Source: a virus
Reading direction: 5' to 3' (one strand)
IMG/VR virus record: IMGVR_UViG_3300008448_008955
Span: 1 to 64,000 of that record
DNA: 64,000 nucleotides
Positions 49,153-57,564 of this stretch are shown piece after piece. Each line of letters opens with the position of its first letter. Position 1 is the first letter of the stretch. A program made the position numbers and the translations under genes. The notes under the pieces are model-generated. The model was not told the DNA's origin. It searched no databases and saw nothing but the letters and a program-made list of their open reading frames with translations.

Positions 49153-49256
49153 GCTATCACCGCAATCAAAAATATAAACAAAGCCACAACAGGGTGTCCA
49201 AACAACAAGGCCATCATGGCAAGTATAGTGCCAAAGAAAGCCTTGTCGGAGCCCAT
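49149..49256 (-). CDS. 35-aa single-TM protein
   Basis: ATG at 49256, overlapping the AAA ATPase stop as TAATG. The product is MGSDKAFFGTILAMMALLFG followed by HPVVALFIFLIAVIA, essentially one or two membrane helices. Coupled to both neighbours by 1-4 base overlaps. Confidence 0.72.
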   Translation of the reverse strand: MGSDKAFFGTILAMMALLFGHPVVALFIFLIAVIA

Positions 49257-50278
49257 TAAGCTGCCTTCATGCAAGTTGTCTCTGACATGCGCTTCCAGTT
49301 GTTAGGGAAGCTCTTGCGCAGGTCTGCAATCTTGAGCGCCATGCGCAAGGATACCTCACGCAACCGATCTTTGTTGGCATGCATAAAGTCAATAATGTCG
49401 TCTTGTGCATACTCGTTAAAGTCGTAGTCGGCAAACAACACACCGTCTTTGGCAATCTGTTTGATACGCAAGAGCTTGTCACGCATGGTGTCCAAGGTCA
49501 AGTCCAGATAGTGGCAACGACTTTGCAAGGCGTCCAAGTGGTCACGCAATTTTTGCGACTTCATCTTGTCGAACTTCAAGTTAGTGATGAAGATAACGCT
49601 ACCTTTGAACTCAAAGCGGTCTGGGATACCCTCACGGCGCAGGGCACTGCTCTCTGACAACCAGCTAATAGTACGCTTCTTACCTGAGTCCAAGGCACCC
49701 TTGAGCAAGTTAAGAGCAACGTCATCCAACAAGATGCTGTCACAGTCGTCAAACACAACCACACAATTGGCGTCACTGTACTTGTACAGAGTCTGGTACA
49801 GACCAATGGGGGTTGCTGAGCCTTTGACTACCTCAGCACGGAGGCGCTTGCCTGCCAGCTTGTCAAACATTGTGGCCTTGTCAATTTCTTGCTCAACGCC
49901 AAAGCTCTTGCCCACGCCAGGAGGGCCGCTCACAATCATAGCACGGATGTCACCACTCACTGTGGCCTTTGTCATCTCGTGCAGGATGTCAAAACGCTCA
50001 CGGATACGATCCATGGCCTCGTCGTCTGTCTCGACTACTGTGGGCTTCTCAAAATGTACTGTATTGTCTTGCATGGCATCTCCTGTTACATATTCAAAAT
50101 CTTGGATGGAATCTACTTTGATACGCACGGTATCTGGGCAGTTGGGGAAGTTACCATCATTCTTGACAGTAACATAATTGCCTTTGGCGCCTGAGGCATA
50201 GCCTGACACCAAAGTAAAAGCAATATTGCGGACGGGCTTGTTACGATACTTACCCTTAATGATACGAATGGCACTCAT
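49256..50278 (-). CDS. AAA+ ATPase (T4-like early protein)
   Basis: Predicted 340 aa. An N-terminal domain of about 60 residues is beta-rich (NYVTVKNDGNFPNCPDTVRI). The AAA core has Walker A GPPGVGKSFGVE, Walker B CVVVFDDCDSIL and sensor 1 VIFITN. It resembles small single-ring AAA proteins common in aquatic T4-like phages, of unknown substrate. It has its own strong early promoter (50309-50337) and AAGGAGCC ribosome site, so it should be abundant early. Three tiny genes follow in the same transcript. Confidence 0.85.
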   Translation of the reverse strand: MSAIRIIKGKYRNKPVRNIAFTLVSGYASGAKGNYVTVKNDGNFPNCPDTVRIKVDSIQDFEYVTGDAMQDNTVHFEKPTVVETDDEAMDRIRERFDILHEMTKATVSGDIRAMIVSGPPGVGKSFGVEQEIDKATMFDKLAGKRLRAEVVKGSATPIGLYQTLYKYSDANCVVVFDDCDSILLDDVALNLLKGALDSGKKRTISWLSESSALRREGIPDRFEFKGSVIFITNLKFDKMKSQKLRDHLDALQSRCHYLDLTLDTMRDKLLRIKQIAKDGVLFADYDFNEYAQDDIIDFMHANKDRLREVSLRMALKIADLRKSFPNNWKRMSETTCMKAA

Positions 50279-50308
50279 GGTTGGCTCCTTGTTGTGCGTT
50301 AAAATTAA

Positions 50309-50337
50309 ATTATAGCAGATGTTGAATTAAGCGTCAA
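50309..50337 (-). promoter_or_regulatory. Early sigma70 promoter (cassette copy 2)
   Basis: TTGACG (50332-50337), 17-base spacer, TATAAT (50309-50314), then a short leader with AAGGAGCC before the ATG at 50278. The -35 lies in the last codons of the upstream gene. Confidence 0.85.
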
Positions 50338-50728
50338 CCTTGACAGCCTCAATTCCAAACTGTTCGAGCAACACGGCTCGGCAGGCATCTACGGTGCGTT
50401 TAGTTACCACTACCTTGCCGCCCATGAATCCCACATAGAGATTTCGGTGTGTTACAAACTTGATCTCACCATCGGCACCTGTGTGCTTTTGACGAGCGGC
50501 AGGTTTGGCTGTCGCTGTCTTGGCAGGTGCCTTTGCAGGCTTTTCTGCTTTGGCAGGCACTGCCGCAGGCACTGGTGCTACCAGCTTAGGTGCGGCATTG
50601 ACAGACCCATGCTTCTTGTCATACTTGGCAATCTGCTCTGGAGTCATGCCCCAAGTGGCTAACAGACGTTTGACTTCTGTACCGGGCAGTTGATTCCAGT
50701 GGATGATTTTGTCGGTCCAGTTCTGCAT
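50327..50728 (-). CDS. Histone-H1-like Ala/Lys/Pro-linker protein
   Basis: Predicted 133 aa. The N-terminal domain (about 1-45) has WNQLPGTEVKRLLATWGMTP. The central linker is A/K/P-rich (KAEKPAKAPAKTATAKPAAR), similar to H1-type tails. The C-terminal domain is a compact alpha/beta unit (FVTHRNLYVGFMGGKVVVTK). Likely binds DNA or protein; its abundance is suggested by its own early promoter (50757-50785). Confidence 0.6.
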   Translation of the reverse strand: MQNWTDKIIHWNQLPGTEVKRLLATWGMTPEQIAKYDKKHGSVNAAPKLVAPVPAAVPAKAEKPAKAPAKTATAKPAARQKHTGADGEIKFVTHRNLYVGFMGGKVVVTKRTVDACRAVLLEQFGIEAVKVDA

Positions 50729-50756
50729 TGTGGCTCCTTTTAGTTACTATACAAGT

Positions 50757-50785
50757 ATTATAACAAATTGGCAATTATTGGTCAA
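50757..50785 (-). promoter_or_regulatory. Early sigma70 promoter (cassette copy 3)
   Basis: TTGACC (50780-50785), 17-base spacer with AATTGCCAATTTGT, TATAAT (50757-50762), AAGGAGCC leader, ATG at 50728. Separate promoter for the H1-like gene. Confidence 0.87.
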
Positions 50786-50790
50786 CCGTT

Positions 50791-50970
50791 TTACGCAGAA
50801 GCAAACAACTTGCCCATTTCGCGGAAAACTACACGGCTTGCACGAAGCTGGTCAAATGTGAGATCGTCCTCACCGCTGTCTTGCATCTGTTGCAGGGTTT
50901 CCAGCAGTCCGGGCAAGGCCCAATCTTTTTGGTATTGCTGGACAACTTGCATGGCTTGTTCGAAGTTCAT
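50791..50970 (-). CDS. 59-aa early protein
   Basis: ATG at 50970 after AAGGAGCCACAA. The product starts MNFEQAMQVVQQYQKDWALP and has a helical, acidic middle (QQMQDSGEDDLTFDQLRASR). A textbook ribosome site and its own promoter (51002-51030) support it, though it is just below usual size cut-offs. Function unknown. Confidence 0.8.
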   Translation of the reverse strand: MNFEQAMQVVQQYQKDWALPGLLETLQQMQDSGEDDLTFDQLRASRVVFREMGKLFASA

Positions 50971-51001
50971 TTGTGGCTCCTTTGTTTCTTACTATGCTTA
51001 T

Positions 51002-51030
51002 ATTATAGCAAAATGGGAATATTCGGTCAA
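51002..51030 (-). promoter_or_regulatory. Early sigma70 promoter (cassette copy 4)
   Basis: TTGACC (51025-51030), 17-base spacer with AATATTCCCATTTTGC, TATAAT (51002-51007). Leader ends in AAGGAGCC before the ATG at 50970. Confidence 0.9.
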
Positions 51031-51035
51031 CCAGC

Positions 51036-51060
51036 TAAAACTGCTGAAATTTTCAGCAGT
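51036..51060 (-). terminator. Rho-independent terminator
   Basis: On the minus strand ACTGCTGA / TCAGCAGT form an 8-bp stem around an A/T loop, followed by TTTTAG. It separates the 69-aa gene from cassette copy 4, making each early gene its own unit. Confidence 0.7.
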
Positions 51061-51082
51061 TTTTGTGGTATTTTTGCAACAT

Positions 51083-51292
51083 TTAGCCGTTGCGACGGGC
51101 TAACAGACGTACAAAGTCTTGTTGCAATTCTGCAACATCTTCGTTTGACACATAGAAGTCAGTGGTAGGATCGTAGTACTCGCCTGCTTTGGGATCGTAG
51201 TACAGAACCTGACCGTTGGGGTAGTGGAAAGGACCTTCTAAGCCCTTGCGTGGACCGTATTCCTTGTTGTGCTTGAAAACGATGTAGCTCAT
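51083..51292 (-). CDS. 69-aa early protein
   Basis: ATG at 51292 after AAGGAGCCACC. Tyr/Gly/Pro-rich N-terminal half (FKHNKEYGPRKGLEGPFHYP) and an acidic-helical end (SNEDVAELQQDFVRLLARRN). Own promoter at 51319-51347 and terminator at 51036-51060. Function unknown. Confidence 0.7.
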   Translation of the reverse strand: MSYIVFKHNKEYGPRKGLEGPFHYPNGQVLYYDPKAGEYYDPTTDFYVSNEDVAELQQDFVRLLARRNG

Positions 51293-51318
51293 GGTGGCTC
51301 CTTTGTTGCTATGTTGTT

Positions 51319-51347
51319 ATTATAGCAAATTGGGTATTTTGGGTCAA
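51319..51347 (-). promoter_or_regulatory. Early sigma70 promoter (cassette copy 5)
   Basis: TTGACC (51342-51347), 17-base spacer with AAATACCCAATTTGC, TATAAT (51319-51324), AAGGAGCC leader to the ATG at 51292. Confidence 0.9.
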
Positions 51348-51351
51348 CCTT

Positions 51352-52092
51352 TTATTGCCACAGATCTTGTACTACTTTTTCGTTAATTTCGTGCGGTTTT
51401 GGGTGCCCGTGAAAAACTAATACTGAAGTACGCGGGTCAATGTTGATGCCTGCGCCCGGTATCTTGTGACGACGCCGAGGAAAATCATACCCGCCGTCCA
51501 CACACTGCCAGCGCCAACTTTGAAACTGCCAGTCTGGCATGAGTCTGTAGCGGTTAACTCCCAGTTGATGTTGTATGTAATCTTGATCACCTGGGTAGCG
51601 GCGCATAGTGGTAGCCAAGTCTTTGGTGTTGAATTCGTCCCATAACCAGCTTACATTGGGCACATTAAACCACATCACACTGCTGTTAAGTCCTTGTTTG
51701 GTTGGCGTTTGCAAATAACGAAAATCTCTAATAGCCCAGAGATAATTGAGATCTAATTTTGTGATCCAATCAATTTCACGCACAATCACAGTGTCAAGAT
51801 CAAAGTACAGTAAATTGCCATTGAACAAATCTCGGTTGAACAACTGTAGCTTGTACCACCACGATTTCTTGGGCCCTGATACTCCGGGCCATTCTTCCAG
51901 GCAGTGCTTGACCATGTGCGGCGGAACTGATCTATGATGTTCAGTATACACATGTAATCTAATACCGCCAGGACGCACACGCTCCAACATGTTGTGCAGT
52001 TTTTCAACATACTGCCAATCATATCCTGTGCCGTGTATCACACAAGCACAGTCAATTATGTCGTCAGTGCGCTCTCTAATCTTTTTAACCAT
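51352..52092 (-). CDS. DxD glycosyltransferase-like protein
   Basis: Predicted 246 aa. LLYFDLDTVIV is a D-x-D strand of GT-A folds; WWYKLQLFN precedes it as in GT8-like enzymes. Later NSSVMWFN, GDQDYIQHQLG and HGHPKPHEI supply the usual acceptor-side motifs. It transfers a sugar in the glycan island. Overlaps the upstream gene by 37 bases. Confidence 0.75.
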   Translation of the reverse strand: MVKKIRERTDDIIDCACVIHGTGYDWQYVEKLHNMLERVRPGGIRLHVYTEHHRSVPPHMVKHCLEEWPGVSGPKKSWWYKLQLFNRDLFNGNLLYFDLDTVIVREIDWITKLDLNYLWAIRDFRYLQTPTKQGLNSSVMWFNVPNVSWLWDEFNTKDLATTMRRYPGDQDYIQHQLGVNRYRLMPDWQFQSWRWQCVDGGYDFPRRRHKIPGAGINIDPRTSVLVFHGHPKPHEINEKVVQDLWQ

Positions 52093-52907
52093 AGGCCTCT
52101 TTCTATTTCTTCCACAGTGTATTCAGTGTGACATATTTCAGTCAGCCACTGATCACGATCCACTGTGTAGGGCTGTTCAATATTGTCCAGGCTCACGCCC
52201 ACTGGATAAGCCAAACTGGTACTGTCGACCACGGGACGAACTCCAGCAATAGCGGCTTGTACGCCAGGTCCTGAATTGTAATTGACCACAGCATGACAAT
52301 CAAAATGCATGTCAAAGCTGTCATAGGTATTTGCAATCTTTTGCGGATGTTCTATGTTCACACCTGGTGGTAATGGGAACAAAGGTGTACGACAACGTGG
52401 GTGCGGTCTTATTAAGATAGGACGATCTGTGTGGGTGCGCAATTTGGTTAGGGTATTGCGCACCCATTCAGTCATGTTGGTAATGTGTTCAACCTGCAGG
52501 CTGCGAGCATGCTGCATGGCCAAGATCACATGCGGCCGGGGTTTTATTTTTTGTGCCAGACTGATCTTTAATCGTTGCGGTCTGCCCCAGTCTAGATTTT
52601 CTGTGTGCCCATAATAACCCTGTGCAGTGATATTGTTCACTGCAATTTTCCAAGTGTTGCCACGATACAGTGCGCCAATTTCCACAATGATTACAGGTTT
52701 GTTTTCCCTGCGGTAGTGTTCGTATACTTCACGATTTTTGCTCATGCGTCCGTGGAACAACGCCGACCAAATAATGACTGCGTCACTGTGCATGCTATTT
52801 TCTTGTGTTTGAATTCCACGTGCCTGTAGACTGTCTAACACAGCACTCATGACTGGTCCAGAATTAAGAGCACACTGCAAAGGAAAATAGGCTATGTTTT
52901 TGATCAT
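52056..52907 (-). CDS. CPS/LPS-type transferase (copy A)
   Basis: Predicted 283 aa from the ATG at 52907. Shares with the proteins at 53710 and 56590 the segment THTDRP.....R and a later A-V-V-N-Y/F-N-S pattern (FDCHAVVNYNSGPGVQAAIA), here with LIRPHPR. These resemble the C-terminal half of capsule polysaccharide export/synthesis and glycerophosphotransferase-like enzymes. Member of a small paralogous family in this island. Exact donor and acceptor unknown. Confidence 0.6.
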   Translation of the reverse strand: MIKNIAYFPLQCALNSGPVMSAVLDSLQARGIQTQENSMHSDAVIIWSALFHGRMSKNREVYEHYRRENKPVIIVEIGALYRGNTWKIAVNNITAQGYYGHTENLDWGRPQRLKISLAQKIKPRPHVILAMQHARSLQVEHITNMTEWVRNTLTKLRTHTDRPILIRPHPRCRTPLFPLPPGVNIEHPQKIANTYDSFDMHFDCHAVVNYNSGPGVQAAIAGVRPVVDSTSLAYPVGVSLDNIEQPYTVDRDQWLTEICHTEYTVEEIERGLWLKRLESALTT

Positions 52908-52918
52908 AAGTATCAACA

Positions 52919-53713
52919 ATGAAATACACAGTAGTTACCACATTTAATGCAGCCGGCTACGAGAAGTATGGACGCAGAATGATCCAGACCTTTTTGCAAA
53001 CCTGGCCAACCACAGTAGAATTACAGGTCTACGCCGAAGGCTGCACAGTCACAGAGTCTGCGCCCAATTTGCGAGTGTTTGATCTAGAAGCTGCCAGTGC
53101 TGAATTAGTGGCATTCAAGACTCGTTGGCGTGGTGTGCCCAAGGCCAATGGCGATGTGTCAGCAGATCCTGTGCGTGCCAAAAGAAAAGATTCAGGCAAA
53201 GGATTTAAATGGGACGCTGTGCGTTTTGCACACAAGGTCTATGCTATATTTGCCGCTGCTCGAACCACACACGACTGGTTGATTTGGATGGATGCGGACA
53301 TGGTATGTCACAGCAACATCACTGAACAGCGCATTGCACAACTGTGTCCAGATGATCGTGAACTTTGCTTTTTGGGGCGACGTGGCAAATTCAGCGAGTG
53401 CGGGCTGTATGCTATCAATCTTGCCAGTCAGAATGGGCAGCGTTTTGTGCAACGTTTTCAAGAAGCCTACGATCATGACAGAATATTCTACTATGCAGAA
53501 TGGCACGACAGTTATGTATTTGACGAAATAAGAAAAATAGTGGCTTGTGCTGAATTAGATTGGAGCAGCCATTTGATCACAGGCGAAGGCCATCCCTTGA
53601 TCAATTCAGAGTGGGGTGCTTACTTGGACCATTTAAAAGGTGCTAGAAAAAACACAGGGCGCAGCCTGGCCACTGATTTAAAAGTGCAACGTCAAGAACA
53701 ATATTGGTCATGA
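52919..53713 (+). CDS. DxD glycosyltransferase-like protein
   Basis: Predicted 264 aa. LIWMDADMVCHSN has a D-x-D metal site after the strand-helix unit FAHKVYAIFAAARTTHDW; FLGRRGKFSECGLYAIN and EWHDSYVFDEI follow. GT-A-like enzyme of phage glycan islands. First of four co-directional plus-strand genes. Divergent from the 52907 gene with an 11-bp gap. Confidence 0.7.
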   Translation: MKYTVVTTFNAAGYEKYGRRMIQTFLQTWPTTVELQVYAEGCTVTESAPNLRVFDLEAASAELVAFKTRWRGVPKANGDVSADPVRAKRKDSGKGFKWDAVRFAHKVYAIFAAARTTHDWLIWMDADMVCHSNITEQRIAQLCPDDRELCFLGRRGKFSECGLYAINLASQNGQRFVQRFQEAYDHDRIFYYAEWHDSYVFDEIRKIVACAELDWSSHLITGEGHPLINSEWGAYLDHLKGARKNTGRSLATDLKVQRQEQYWS

Positions 53714-54492
53714 TATTTCTCAATAAAAACAGCAACGACGAATATGTAGAAATGTTTGCCCGCGGCTGTGGTGCCAAGCCTACTGCACTGGAAACCTGGC
53801 GCTACGAAGATAGCACAGATCCTTTGCTGATTCGTGGCATAATGAAGCACAAAATAATCAAACGCTGTTGGACAGATCGCAGAGAATTTCTGTACATGGA
53901 TTCTGGATACTTTGGCAACAGAGTCAGCAGACAAAATCCCAACGGTTGGAAACTGTGGCATAGAATTGTGCCCAACAATTTGCAACACGGAGATATTGTT
54001 GCTCGACCTGCTGATCGCTGGGAACAGCATGGGATTGAACTCAAGCCCTGGCAGTCAGGGCGTAAAATATTGATTGCAGCGCCAGACGAAAAGCCCTGCA
54101 AGTTTTATGGAATAGAACTAGAAGAGTGGCTAGCAAACACAGTGGCCGCCATCAAGCGCCACACAGACCGTCCTGTGGAAATACGTCAGCGCACAAAAAA
54201 TCGACAGGCCAGAGTGGCCAATGCATTTGAACATGCACTAGCAGATGTACACGCTGTAGTCACATTCAACAGCATAGCAGCCACAGAAGCCATAATACAA
54301 GGTGTTCCTGCATTTGTGTTGGCACCCAGTAATGCTGCCCTGCCTGTGGCCAGCACAGATTTAAGCACAATAGATAACCCACGACTAGCAGATAGATCAA
54401 CAGTTGAGGCCTGGGCACATCATTTGGCTTATGGACAGTTTCATATTAGCGAGCTCCAATCCGGGCTTGCAAAGGAGATATTAAATGTATGA
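53710..54492 (+). CDS. CPS/LPS-type transferase (copy B)
   Basis: Predicted 260 aa; the ATG at 53710 overlaps the upstream stop as ATGA. It is clearly related to the protein at 56590-57564: FLYMDSGYFGN, WHRIVPNNLQ, HTDRPVEIRQR, HAVVTFNSIAATEAIIQGVP and a C-terminal WAHHLAYGQF all recur there. The pair probably arose by duplication. Probably transfers a sugar-phosphate or sugar; no partner can be named. Confidence 0.65.
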   Translation: MIFLNKNSNDEYVEMFARGCGAKPTALETWRYEDSTDPLLIRGIMKHKIIKRCWTDRREFLYMDSGYFGNRVSRQNPNGWKLWHRIVPNNLQHGDIVARPADRWEQHGIELKPWQSGRKILIAAPDEKPCKFYGIELEEWLANTVAAIKRHTDRPVEIRQRTKNRQARVANAFEHALADVHAVVTFNSIAATEAIIQGVPAFVLAPSNAALPVASTDLSTIDNPRLADRSTVEAWAHHLAYGQFHISELQSGLAKEILNV

Positions 54493-55132
54493 ATTTCAAG
54501 GTTGGTGGTTTCCAGACATGGAAGACCATTTCCCAAAAATGATCAACAAAAGCATCAGCAAAGGTGGTCCTGCTGAATATCAATATCAGGTACGCGACCG
54601 TAGCTTGCGCTATGTTAAAAACAATCGCGTGGCCCTGGACATTGGCGCCAACGTAGGCTTGTGGAGCCGCAGCCTGGTCAAACACTTTGATCAAGTCATA
54701 GCCTTTGAACCTGTGGCTATGTTTCGGGACTGCTTGAGCAAAAACGTTGTAGCAGAGAACCTGACTGTGCGCACAGAAGCACTAGGCGATCGCGACCAAC
54801 AAGTCACAATGGTGCTAACTGAAGGCAACACAGGACACACTCACATTGATCCCAATGCACAAGGCGGCGAAACCACTGTGATACGCCTGGATAACTTGAA
54901 GTTAGAAAAAGTGGACTACATCAAAATTGACTGCGAAGGTTACGAGTATCGTGTGTTGTATGGTGCGCAGGACACAATTCGTCGTTGCAGACCCATTGTT
55001 GTTGTGGAACAAAAGCCGCACGAAATGTATACCAAGGACTACGGACAACACGCTGCCATAGGCTTGTTGCAAGACTGGGGCATGGTTCGACTGGATCAAG
55101 TAAAAGATGATTGGATCATGGGATGGCAATAA
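54485..55132 (+). CDS. FkbM-family methyltransferase
   Basis: Predicted 215 aa. LDIGANVGLWSRSLVKHFD is the SAM loop; IAFEPVAMF follows and DYIKIDCEGYEYRVLYGA is the FkbM signature. FkbM enzymes O-methylate sugars in capsule and LPS. It overlaps the previous gene by 8 bases, consistent with coupled expression. Confidence 0.88.
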   Translation: MYEFQGWWFPDMEDHFPKMINKSISKGGPAEYQYQVRDRSLRYVKNNRVALDIGANVGLWSRSLVKHFDQVIAFEPVAMFRDCLSKNVVAENLTVRTEALGDRDQQVTMVLTEGNTGHTHIDPNAQGGETTVIRLDNLKLEKVDYIKIDCEGYEYRVLYGAQDTIRRCRPIVVVEQKPHEMYTKDYGQHAAIGLLQDWGMVRLDQVKDDWIMGWQ

Positions 55133-55683
55133 TAGATCAAGCATACCAGCAACAGCTGGATCAACTGCACAAAGGTGGCAAGTTCGACAATGGCTACAAA
55201 AGCTATCCTATTGTCAAAGACTTTTTAACACAATATCAACCCACCAGCTTGCTGGATTTTGGCTGCGGACAAGGTGGCTTGATTCGTGCCATACAAGAAC
55301 AACATCCTAGCATATTCTGTGAAGGCTATGATCCGGGCAATCATCAGTTCCGTCAGTTGCCCAAACGCAGTTATGACGCTGTGATTAGCACAGATGCAAT
55401 AGAGCACATTGAACCTGCGTACTTGGACGAAACACTACGCATCATTGACAGCAAAATTCAACGCTGTGGCTGTTTTAGAATTGCCTGCTATCCTGCCAAG
55501 AAAAACTTGCCGGATGGGCGTAATGCACATTTGATTGTAGAACTTCCTGAATGGTGGCGTGACAAAATATTGTCTACAATGAATGTGGATATTGTGTGGG
55601 AAAAGATCAAAGTAGTAGACAAAACTGCAACGTGGCCGCACGTGAAAGGCCACAACTATGATGTAATTGTTCAGCGCAAGTAA
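55123..55683 (+). CDS. Class I SAM methyltransferase
   Basis: Predicted 186 aa from the ATG at 55123 (10-base overlap with the FkbM gene); an ATG at 55111 is also in frame. LLDFGCGQGGLI is the SAM loop, CEGYDPG the acidic end of strand 2 and DAVISTDAIEHI the third motif. A small-molecule or sugar methyltransferase. Overlaps the convergent gene by 13 bases. Confidence 0.82.
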   Translation: MAIIDQAYQQQLDQLHKGGKFDNGYKSYPIVKDFLTQYQPTSLLDFGCGQGGLIRAIQEQHPSIFCEGYDPGNHQFRQLPKRSYDAVISTDAIEHIEPAYLDETLRIIDSKIQRCGCFRIACYPAKKNLPDGRNAHLIVELPEWWRDKILSTMNVDIVWEKIKVVDKTATWPHVKGHNYDVIVQRK

Positions 55684-56600
55684 GGCAAGAACTTTTGATA
55701 GATGCGCCCTTCTCTCGCATCTTGATCACTCCAGTGTGCAGCCGCTAGGTCATTGATCCATTGGCTGCGATCAAACTGTTGTGGTTGTTCGATTCGAGTG
55801 ATATCTTTGTTGGCCACTGCCCAACTCACACAGCTGGAATCATCAGCAAACACAGGAACTCCAGAACATGCTGCTGCCACGCTGGCGCTGCTGTTGAAAA
55901 ACACTGCGGCATGAGCATTTGCTAGATTGTCCAACAGTGTGCTGGTTCTTGGGTCAACTACTGTAATGCCAAGATTCACATGGTGTCGTGATTGATACTT
56001 CACAAAGTCTCTAGCTTCATAAGAACCCGGATGTGGTCTGATCAATATTGGCCTTTTGCTGTATTGGCGTATTTGCCCAATTTTTTGTTCCAGCCAAACC
56101 AAAGGATCCAGTGTTTTCATTGCGAATCCGCCATCTCGTTGCATGCACACCAGCACATGCCCACGTTTGCTACCGGTATAGGGCAAGAGATCCACATTCA
56201 GGCTGGCACGTATTTCGTTCCATTTGTCCGGCGTGCTGTTGCGATTGGCATATTCTGCTTTGTCGTAGAACGGTCCGCCGAGACTGTATCGCAAATAGGT
56301 GCCAGTGTTGTCCAGGTACTTGAAACAGCTGGCATCTATGCACATGGTGTGGCTGCCACGACGAGCCTGTTCAGCAATGATTTGTTTGCGCAAGGTAATG
56401 TTGGGTCCACCAGTGTTGGTTGTTGCCCACCCCAGGATCACTGCCAGTTTAGCAGGGCGATATTGACAGTCCCATTCCACCCGCACAGGATCGCCTGACT
56501 GTTTTACACCTTCAGCAAAGCTCTCCAAACACTGTATCTTCCTGGCATGCTTGCGAGGGTTAGCTACAGAACTAACATACACTACAACATCATTGGCCAT
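55671..56600 (-). CDS. CPS/LPS-type transferase (copy C)
   Basis: Predicted 309 aa from the ATG at 56600. Contains RPILIRPHPGSYEARD and AAVFFNSSASVAAACSGVPV, plus a C-terminal WINDLAAAHWSD. The same frame is found in copies A, B and D, though this copy is more distant from B and D. The N-terminus has VVYVSSVANPRKHARK. Overlaps the upstream stop by 11 bases. Confidence 0.58.
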   Translation of the reverse strand: MANDVVVYVSSVANPRKHARKIQCLESFAEGVKQSGDPVRVEWDCQYRPAKLAVILGWATTNTGGPNITLRKQIIAEQARRGSHTMCIDASCFKYLDNTGTYLRYSLGGPFYDKAEYANRNSTPDKWNEIRASLNVDLLPYTGSKRGHVLVCMQRDGGFAMKTLDPLVWLEQKIGQIRQYSKRPILIRPHPGSYEARDFVKYQSRHHVNLGITVVDPRTSTLLDNLANAHAAVFFNSSASVAAACSGVPVFADDSSCVSWAVANKDITRIEQPQQFDRSQWINDLAAAHWSDQDAREGRIYQKFLPYLR

Positions 56601-57564
56601 TGAGAATCCGCCATGCTGTGCCATCACGCATTTCGGGTTCTGTAAACTGACAATAGGCCAGGTGTGCAGCCCAAAGATTTACTTCGTCCAAAGTTGGAAT
56701 GTATGGCTTTTCTATTTCTGACAATTGTTTACTGCACAACGGAGCGGCTGCATTGGGTCCCAGTGTAATAGCAGGTTTGCCCAGCAACAGTGCTTCAGTG
56801 GCCGCAATACTTGAAAATGTAACCAAACAATGTACGTCCTGCTCTAACGCCATGGCCATAGTATCGGTGCTCTGTCGCACACTACGGCTTTGCTTTTCAC
56901 GCACAACAATAGGACGATCAGTATGTTTTTTAATTTCTGCTTGTGTGTCTATTAACCACTGCTCAAGATTGATGTTGTAGAGATTCAGCAACTTTTGACT
57001 AGGCGGGGCTAGCAGAATGTTGGTGCCTCGACGAAACTTGATGGGTTGTACGCCAGTGGCTTCTAGTCTGTCCCTGGGCCTATCAATAATAGGGCCAAAA
57101 TACTGTACATCGTTTTTGGTAATACGGTGAAAGGTTTTCTTTTTTCCGTTGCCAAAATAGCCTGTGTCCATGTAGTAGAAGTCCCGACCACTGGTACGGC
57201 ATGCAGCTATCTCTTTGCGCTTGGTAATACCGCGCAGTATCACAGGAGTCATTGCTTGTTCTTCTCGACTCCAGGTACTGATGCGGCCACCAGACCCTTG
57301 AATAAAACTTTGTAAGATAGGATCGTACATGTGACCTTTTTCTGAAAATTTAAAATCTTTGCCATCGCTAGCAACTGCGGCACAAGCCCCGGTATTGAGT
57401 GCAGCTATTCTAGCGGCAATGTCTTCTACACTTTGTCCGTAGTACTCACCAGAAGGGTCCACTCTGTATTTTAATATGTCACGGAAGATAGCGGCTATCT
57501 CGGGTGTTACCATGTCTAGTTCATGGCGGGTCAAGGGCACTAGATCATCGTTTTCTTCACTCAT
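56590..57564 (-). CDS. CPS/LPS-type transferase (copy D)
   Basis: Predicted 324 aa from the ATG at 57564 (ATGA overlap). Has an N-terminal extension of about 90 residues compared with copy B, with which it shares FYYMDTGYFGN, FHRITKNDVQ, KKHTDRPIVVREK, CLVTFSSIAATEALLLGKPA and WAAHLAYCQF. Likely a duplicate of B that kept or gained an N-terminal domain. Confidence 0.65.
   Translation of the reverse strand: MSEENDDLVPLTRHELDMVTPEIAAIFRDILKYRVDPSGEYYGQSVEDIAARIAALNTGACAAVASDGKDFKFSEKGHMYDPILQSFIQGSGGRISTWSREEQAMTPVILRGITKRKEIAACRTSGRDFYYMDTGYFGNGKKKTFHRITKNDVQYFGPIIDRPRDRLEATGVQPIKFRRGTNILLAPPSQKLLNLYNINLEQWLIDTQAEIKKHTDRPIVVREKQSRSVRQSTDTMAMALEQDVHCLVTFSSIAATEALLLGKPAITLGPNAAAPLCSKQLSEIEKPYIPTLDEVNLWAAHLAYCQFTEPEMRDGTAWRILNGQ

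Noticed and set aside
49566-50177. 203-aa plus-strand ORF
   Set aside because: Opposite the AAA ATPase gene; sequence is Ser/Arg-rich without domain pattern.
55992-56498. 168-aa plus-strand ORF
   Set aside because: Opposite the transferase gene (copy C), which has recognisable motifs; the plus frame looks random.
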